From CAZQEZ01 sp964592475 (GTDB lineage: Bacteria > Bacteroidota > Bacteroidia > Cytophagales > Cyclobacteriaceae), in assembly GCA_964592475.1 (NCBI GenBank), contig CAZQEZ010000056.1, positions 1-28,148 on the forward strand: DNA of 28,148 nucleotides. Reading direction: 5' to 3'. A program made the translations under genes and the position numbers. The notes under the pieces were generated by a model that was given only the letters and a program-made list of their open reading frames with translations, was not told where the DNA came from and made no database searches. Below, piece by piece: positions 23,607-28,148 of the stretch. Within the stretch, counting starts at the first letter, position 1; each line of letters starts with the position of its first letter.

Positions 23607-25076
23607 ATGCAATTAATTGATATTTCTATTTTTATCGTCTACATGGCTGGAATGTTAGGCGTTGGATTTTTCTTTTTAAGAAAAAACAAAGGAGCTGATG
23701 ATTATTATGTTGGTGGTAGAAACATGGGAAGCGCCCATATTGGATTATCAGTAGTTGCTACAGATGTAGGAGGAGGGTTCTCCATCGGATTAGGTGGGTT
23801 GGGTTTCGCAATGGGCTTATCTGGCTCTTGGATGCTCTTCACAGGATTAATAGGTGCTTGGCTGGCAGCGGTTTTTCTTATTCCGATAATAAAAGATAAT
23901 AAGGCTTTTGAAAAATTCTTAACATTTCCGCAAATACTGGGCTACTTATTCAATGGGAAAGTTGCTTTTCTGGCGGCCGTTATTTCTGCTGTAGGTTATT
24001 TAGGGTTTACAAGTTCGCAAATATTGGCCGGAGCTAAACTGGCCAATGGCACGTTTAAAGCTTTGGACCTGCAAACAGCACTCATCATTATGGGCACAAT
24101 AGCTGTTGTTTATACTGTAATGGGAGGCATAAAAGCAGTAATTTATACAGATACAATACAATGGATCATTTTGATGGGCGGCTTAATTTTTATTGGGATT
24201 CCCATATCGTACAATGCCATCGGGGGTTGGTCGGCGATTAAAAGTACTGTGGACCCCGAAATGCTTACTTTTACTAACATTACCTGGCAAGATTTCGTGA
24301 ACTGGGGCATAACCATCATTCCAATATGGTTTGTAGGCATGACTCTTTATCAGCGAATTTACGCTTGCAAAGATACTAAAACAGCCAAACGAGCCTGGTT
24401 TTTGGCTGGTTTATTTGAGTGGCCAATCATGGCTTTCATGGGAGTATTGCTTGGTTTATTTGCCAGAGTGGCAGCCGACCAGGGAATGTTTGAATATTTG
24501 GGGCCTGCTTCCATAGCTGCAGTTGACAATGAAACTGGTTTACCCATGCTTTTACGAACTGTGCTACCGGTTGGTTTAATGGGATTAATGATGTCAGCTT
24601 ATTTTTCAGCGATACTTTCTACTGCTGATAGTTGCTTAATGGCATCATCAGGAAATGTAGTTTCTGATCTATTGGAAAAAGGATTTAAAATAAAAATTAC
24701 CGAAGAAAACTATTTAAAATTTTCTCAGATAACTACTTTAATCATAGGCATTGTAGCGCTATTGATAGCCAGCCAAATGGAAAGCGTGCTCGAGCTTATG
24801 CTTTATTCTTATGCTTTTATGGTTTCAGGATTATTTGTACCGGTTATTGGTGGTTTATATTGGCGCAACAGCAGCTCAACCGGTGCCTTCTTGGCTATGC
24901 TACTTGGTGGCACGGCTACCGTAATACTTTCTTTACTTTTAAAGTTTAAGGTTTTTGATAAGTTACCGCTTAATCTGGACGCCAATGTATTTGGAATTTG
25001 TGTGTCTTTACTTGCGTTATTATTCTTTTCCTATCTTTTTCCTGACAAATCAGTTGTAAAAAAAGAAACAAATTGA
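23607..25076 (+). CDS. Sodium:solute symporter (SSS family)
   Basis: The 489-residue protein has about 13 hydrophobic helices typical of the SSS/LeuT-fold family. It includes GGRNMGSAHIGLSVVATDVGGGFSIGLGGLGF (about 37-68, quoted only as this family's helix-1 to helix-2 region), an AVYTVMGGIKAVIYTDTIQW-like helix and the SAYFSAILSTADSCLMASSGN stretch (about 332-352) that holds Na+-binding Ser residues. It imports a solute with Na+ across the inner membrane. It heads a tight plus-strand run with a GNAT enzyme, a PLP racemase and an M20 amidohydrolase, suggesting an amino acid, peptide or acyl-amino-acid substrate. The substrate itself is not readable from the sequence. Confidence 0.92.
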   Translation: MQLIDISIFIVYMAGMLGVGFFFLRKNKGADDYYVGGRNMGSAHIGLSVVATDVGGGFSIGLGGLGFAMGLSGSWMLFTGLIGAWLAAVFLIPIIKDNKAFEKFLTFPQILGYLFNGKVAFLAAVISAVGYLGFTSSQILAGAKLANGTFKALDLQTALIIMGTIAVVYTVMGGIKAVIYTDTIQWIILMGGLIFIGIPISYNAIGGWSAIKSTVDPEMLTFTNITWQDFVNWGITIIPIWFVGMTLYQRIYACKDTKTAKRAWFLAGLFEWPIMAFMGVLLGLFARVAADQGMFEYLGPASIAAVDNETGLPMLLRTVLPVGLMGLMMSAYFSAILSTADSCLMASSGNVVSDLLEKGFKIKITEENYLKFSQITTLIIGIVALLIASQMESVLELMLYSYAFMVSGLFVPVIGGLYWRNSSSTGAFLAMLLGGTATVILSLLLKFKVFDKLPLNLDANVFGICVSLLALLFFSYLFPDKSVVKKETN

Positions 25077-25103
25077 AAATTAGAACCTAAATTTAAATAA
25101 CAT

Positions 25104-25544
25104 ATGGAATTTCAAGCATTAACATCGATTGATAATGCCTCTATGTTGATCAAGGATCGCATAGCAAACTTTCTATTTAATCACCTGGATGAATATGGTG
25201 ATACGAAAGACGATATTTTAAAATGTTTAGATTATTCCCTAAGCCCATTCAGGCATCAGGGTGGCTTTGTACTATTAGCCAAAGAAAATACTCGCATAAT
25301 AGGTGCTGTAGTTATAAATCATACAGGCATGGAAGGATATATCCCTGAAAATATTTTGGTTTATATTGCTGTACATAAAAATCATAGAGGTAAAGGACTC
25401 GGTAAAAAACTCATGAAAAAAGCAATTGAATTAGCCAGAGGCGATATTGCTTTGCATGTTGAACCGGATAATCCTGCACGCTATTTATATGAAAGTCTGG
25501 GTTTTGATAATAAATACCTGGAAATGCGATTGAAAAAAAGCTAA
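25104..25544 (+). CDS. GNAT family N-acetyltransferase
   Basis: This 146-residue protein shows the GNAT fold: strand RIIGAVVI, strand ENILVYIAV, then the acetyl-CoA pyrophosphate loop RGKGLG (95-100) followed by the helix KKLMKKAIELA, and a C-terminal motif LHVEPDNPARYLYESLGF. It would acetylate an amine from acetyl-CoA in the cytosol. It lies 27 bases after the symporter and seven bases before the racemase gene, so it belongs to the same transcription unit. Substrate candidates are an amino acid or amine handled by the unit, but this is inference from context. Confidence 0.9.
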   Translation: MEFQALTSIDNASMLIKDRIANFLFNHLDEYGDTKDDILKCLDYSLSPFRHQGGFVLLAKENTRIIGAVVINHTGMEGYIPENILVYIAVHKNHRGKGLGKKLMKKAIELARGDIALHVEPDNPARYLYESLGFDNKYLEMRLKKS

Positions 25545-25551
25545 ACTGTTT

Positions 25552-26622
25552 ATGGCATTTTTAAAACTATACAGAGAAAATCTAAAGCATAATTTTAATT
25601 TCATCAAAGATCTGTTTGAAAGCAATAATATGTACTGGGGTATTGTATCCAAACTGTTATGCGGTAATCAGGATTATTTGAAGGAGCTAATTAATTTAGG
25701 CGTAAAAGAAATTCATGACTCGAGAGTAAGTAACTTAAGGGCTGTAAAACAAATAGACCAGTCGGTACAGACTGTCTATATCAAACCTCCCGCCAAAGAG
25801 TCTGTGCCTGATATAATAAGTTTTGCTGATGTAAGCATGAATACCGAGTATTTTACAATGAAATTGCTTTCTGAAGAGGCTGTGAGGCAAGAAAAAACCC
25901 ATAAAGTAATTATCATGATAGAAACAGGTGATCTAAGAGAAGGGGTGATGGGTGAATATCTAATTGATTTTTATGCCAAAGTATTCGAGCTGCCTAATCT
26001 TGAAATTGTAGGCATCGGTACCAATCTTAATTGCTTGCATGGTGTAATGCCCAGCCAAGATAAACTTATTCAGCTAAGCTTATATAAGCAAATAATAGAG
26101 CTTAAATTTAATCGGAAGATTCCCTGGGTAAGTGGGGGCACTTCAGTTACCATTCCGTTATTGATAAATAAACAAATCCCGAAAGGAATAAACCATTTTA
26201 GAGTAGGAGAAACATTATTCTTTGGCATCAACCTTTTTACAGAGAGCATGATTCCTGGAATGAAGCGAGATGTTTTTGAACTTTACACGCAAATAATTGA
26301 AATCACTAAAAAACCAATGCTACCCCATGGAGAATTGGCCAATAACCCACAGGGAGAAACCTTGGAAATAGATGAAAATTTATACGGTCAAACATCTTAT
26401 AGGGCCATTATAGATGTAGGTTTATTAGATATTGACCCTAAATACCTCATTTTAGAAGACCATGATTTTGAAATTGCCGGAGCCAGTTCAGACATGCTTG
26501 TAATTGACTTAGGGATGAACAAAGAAAAATACAAGGTAGGCGACATGCTGCGTTTCAAATTAAAATATATGGGAGCATTAGCCATTCTTAATTCTAGTTA
26601 CATTGAGAAAAAAGTAGAATAA
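25552..26622 (+). CDS. PLP-dependent amino acid racemase, alanine-racemase N-terminal fold (ornithine-racemase-like)
   Basis: The 356-residue protein begins with the racemase barrel opening LYRENLKHNF and carries the PLP lysine at K34 in WGIVSKLLCGN. Other motifs are VIIMIETGDLREG, the glycine-rich phosphate-binding SGGTSVTIP segment and NHFRVGETLFFG. The pattern resembles the YhfX/ornithine-racemase group rather than the alanine racemase of the cell-wall pathway. It should interconvert L and D forms of an amino acid in the cytosol. Its stop overlaps the M20 gene start by one base (TAATG), so they are translationally coupled. Substrate is unknown. A basic or acylated amino acid fits the neighbours, but that is inference. 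Confidence 0.85.
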   Translation: MAFLKLYRENLKHNFNFIKDLFESNNMYWGIVSKLLCGNQDYLKELINLGVKEIHDSRVSNLRAVKQIDQSVQTVYIKPPAKESVPDIISFADVSMNTEYFTMKLLSEEAVRQEKTHKVIIMIETGDLREGVMGEYLIDFYAKVFELPNLEIVGIGTNLNCLHGVMPSQDKLIQLSLYKQIIELKFNRKIPWVSGGTSVTIPLLINKQIPKGINHFRVGETLFFGINLFTESMIPGMKRDVFELYTQIIEITKKPMLPHGELANNPQGETLEIDENLYGQTSYRAIIDVGLLDIDPKYLILEDHDFEIAGASSDMLVIDLGMNKEKYKVGDMLRFKLKYMGALAILNSSYIEKKVE

Positions 26623-27770
26623 TGCTATCAGACCATAATTTAGATAAACTAGTGCAATTTCGAAGAGAGCTTCATCAGCTACCGGAGTTGGCAGGCGAAG
26701 AAAAAGAAACAAGTAAAATAATAATTAACTTTCTTAAATCACACAAGCCTGATAAAATTATTAAAAACATTGGAGGTTTTGGCATAGCGGCAGTTTTTGA
26801 AGGTGAAAAAAGTGGTCCCACTATTTGTTTTCGTTGCGATATGGATGGCTTACCAATAGCTGAATCTAATCGGTTCGATTATAAATCAAAAAATAATGGT
26901 GTTGGTCATAAATGTGGCCACGATGGTCATATGAGCATGGTAAGTGGCCTGGCCATTGTTTTTGCTGAACAAAGGCCAGATAGAGGTACAATCATTTTAC
27001 TTTATCAGCCCGCTGAAGAAACCGGTGAAGGGGCTGCCAAAGTGATTGCTGACGATAAATTTAAGCAGTTAAAACCTGATTATATTATTGGCTTACATAA
27101 TTTACCTAAAATAAACAAATCAGCTATAGTAGCTAAAAAAGGCATTTTCGCGGCTGCTTCCCGAGGCATAGAAATAAAACTTAAAGGTGCCACCTCCCAC
27201 GCTGCCGAACCAGAAAACGGCCGTAGCCCTGCCCTGGCAATGGCACAAATAATTGAAGATATCACCAATCTACCCAATGAAGAAAATTTCACATCTTATG
27301 TACTGGTTACCGTTGTTCAAGCTAAATTAGGAGAAATTGCTTATGGCACTACTCCCGGATATGCTGAGGTGCGAGCCACTTTACGATCGTACTTAGATGA
27401 AGATATGGATACACTTACGAAGGCCTCAGAAGCATTGATTCGAAGTAAATGTAGTCAACACCAGTTAGATTGCGAGATAAATTATGTGGAAATTTTCCCT
27501 GCTACCGAGAGTGATGAAAAATTAGCAAAAATTTTGCAAGAACTTGCAGAGAACAATAATCATGAATATATTAATATTGAAGAGCCATTTCGCTGGTCGG
27601 AAGATTTTGGCCATTATAAAAAACTAGCCTCTACTTTATTTTTTGGTTTAGGAGCTGGCAATATTCCTGACTTACATCATCATGACTACGACTTTCCAGA
27701 CCAACTTATTCCTACAGGCACTAATATATTTCACCAGCTTGCACAATCGCTGTTGAATATAAATAAATAG
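26622..27770 (+). CDS. M20D family amidohydrolase (N-acyl-amino-acid hydrolase type)
   Basis: The 382-residue protein has the M20D motifs. The metal site includes RCDMDGLP (72-78), CGHDGH (C98-H103), QPAEETGEG (129-137, E132-E133) and H159. The small dimerisation lid begins GIEIKLKGATSHAAEPENG, and a late catalytic His region has HHHDYDFPDQ. These enzymes remove an acyl group from an amino acid or cleave related amides using one or two metal ions in the cytosol. It is the last gene of the symporter-GNAT-racemase unit, overlapping the racemase stop by one base. An N-acetyl- or other acyl-D-amino acid is the obvious substrate class, but it is not shown. Confidence 0.93.
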   Translation: MLSDHNLDKLVQFRRELHQLPELAGEEKETSKIIINFLKSHKPDKIIKNIGGFGIAAVFEGEKSGPTICFRCDMDGLPIAESNRFDYKSKNNGVGHKCGHDGHMSMVSGLAIVFAEQRPDRGTIILLYQPAEETGEGAAKVIADDKFKQLKPDYIIGLHNLPKINKSAIVAKKGIFAAASRGIEIKLKGATSHAAEPENGRSPALAMAQIIEDITNLPNEENFTSYVLVTVVQAKLGEIAYGTTPGYAEVRATLRSYLDEDMDTLTKASEALIRSKCSQHQLDCEINYVEIFPATESDEKLAKILQELAENNNHEYINIEEPFRWSEDFGHYKKLASTLFFGLGAGNIPDLHHHDYDFPDQLIPTGTNIFHQLAQSLLNINK

Positions 27771-27866
27771 TATTACTTTTATTTGTCAACCATTTGTTTA
27801 TTTTTTTTCATGTTTTTATAAACAATATACACAAGTATTTATTTTTATGCTCTATATGTTTAATTT

Positions 27867-27900
27867 TTTGTTGTTTTAATTAAACATATTATTAAATTTG
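27867..27900 (+). promoter_or_regulatory. Strong Bacteroidota-type promoter with no protein gene behind it
   Basis: A perfect TAAATTTG -7 element (27893-27900) is preceded by TTTG at 27867-27870 (22-base spacing) or TTG at 27871-27873 (19-base spacing), both within the accepted range. The next thing downstream is a strong terminator, not a start codon. Confidence 0.6.
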
Positions 27901-27904
27901 ATGT

Positions 27905-27994
27905 TCATAAAGAAGTGATTATTTAATCTACGTTCATAGCTGGTTTAATAGATGTGGGGAGCTTAATATAATTTCGTATTAAGCTCCCTTTTTT
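27905..27994 (+). ncRNA. Candidate small RNA, about 90 nt
   Basis: The interval runs from the predicted start just after the promoter at 27867-27900 to the T-run of a strong terminator. It lacks any convincing open frame (the only ATG at its edge opens a five-codon frame). It is therefore either a free small RNA or the terminated leader of a gene beyond the window. I recognise no known RNA family, and the 5' half is unstructured by eye. Confidence 0.45.
27957..27994 (+). terminator. Rho-independent terminator, 12-bp stem
   Basis: Arms GGGAGCTTAATA (27957-27968) and TATTAAGCTCCC (27977-27988) pair perfectly around an eight-base loop, followed by six T (27989-27994). The minus-strand side lacks a T-run, so it acts on plus-strand transcripts. 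It lies 187 bases after the amidohydrolase stop and could also end that operon. Confidence 0.88.
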
Positions 27995-28002
27995 ATGCCT
28001 TT

Positions 28003-28088
28003 AAATACCAGACTTAGGTTGAAAGAAATATTAATCATATCCCTGGCTTCATTTTTATCTGGTATTTGCTACTAATGACGTCTTTCAA
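28003..28088. repeat. Interleaved inverted repeats
   Basis: AAATACCAGA (28003-28012) pairs with TCTGGTATTT (28058-28067), and TTGAAAGA (28019-28026) pairs with TCTTTCAA (28081-28088). The order A-B-A'-B' means both pairings together would make a pseudoknot in RNA. No coding frame is evident. Chance pairing in AT-rich DNA cannot be excluded. Confidence 0.35.
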
Positions 28089-28117
28089 TAACTTGTTAAA
28101 AACACTTAACTTTAGTG

Positions 28118-28145
28118 ATCCGGATTACATACCGAGGCCTCGGTA
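28118..28145. repeat. Two adjacent perfect palindromes at the window edge
   Basis: ATCCGGAT (28118-28125) is followed after four bases by the 16-base palindrome TACCGAGGCCTCGGTA (28130-28145). The GC-rich core is unusual in this AT-rich interval and may be the edge of a repeat, an operator or the start of an element beyond the window. Confidence 0.4.
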
Positions 28146-28148
28146 CGG

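Overview
The window reads as chromosomal DNA of an AT-rich Bacteroidota, most likely a Cytophagales-type relative. The evidence is the gene content (RNase Y beside ZapA, DUF1684, DUF2911, a Porin_10-type porin, LpxK beside NIF3 and a C4 zinc-ribbon protein), the near absence of strong Shine-Dalgarno sequences, and several promoter-like TTTG...TAnnTTTG pairs typical of the phylum's primary sigma factor. I saw no tRNA or rRNA gene, CRISPR array, intact transposon or prophage. Genus and species cannot be fixed from the sequence alone.

Layout. A lone metallophosphoesterase (270-1325, +) has a good promoter and is followed by 566 bp without an intact gene. That gap ends in a strong plus-strand terminator with no obvious owner. 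Next is a minus-strand housekeeping operon, pheT > small coiled-coil protein > zapA > rny (6561-1892), with a hairpin in front of rny. A membrane-anchored DUF1684 protein (minus) and acylphosphatase (plus) diverge from each other. Two small secreted proteins and a decayed aldo/keto-reductase-like pseudogene follow. From 9767 to 16818 lies a cell-surface glycan locus. It has an ArnT/PMT-type membrane glycosyltransferase and an FkbM methyltransferase on the plus strand. Converging on them is a tight minus-strand operon: dCMP deaminase > GT4 > GT2 > GT2 > GT4 > GT11-like.

After a secreted DUF2911 protein and a bidirectional terminator come the zinc-ribbon coiled-coil protein and NIF3 (minus). 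Then come lpxK overlapping an outer-membrane porin gene (plus), a thiamine-binding-type small protein, and an operon-like plus-strand run: sodium:solute symporter > GNAT acetyltransferase > PLP racemase > M20 amidohydrolase. The last 380 bp have no protein gene. They hold a complete promoter-terminator unit that could encode a ~90-nt RNA, interleaved inverted repeats, and two adjacent palindromes at the edge.

How it fits together. LpxK (lipid A kinase), the glycosyltransferases and the porin all serve the outer membrane. The glycosyltransferase block probably builds or decorates the LPS core or a short surface glycan. The symporter-racemase-amidohydrolase set looks like uptake and processing of an acylated or D-amino-acid compound; its substrate cannot be read from the sequence. 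I found no clearly new defence or mobile system. The most useful leads are the orphan RNA-like unit at 27867-27994, the transporter/racemase/amidohydrolase module, and the structured rny leader.
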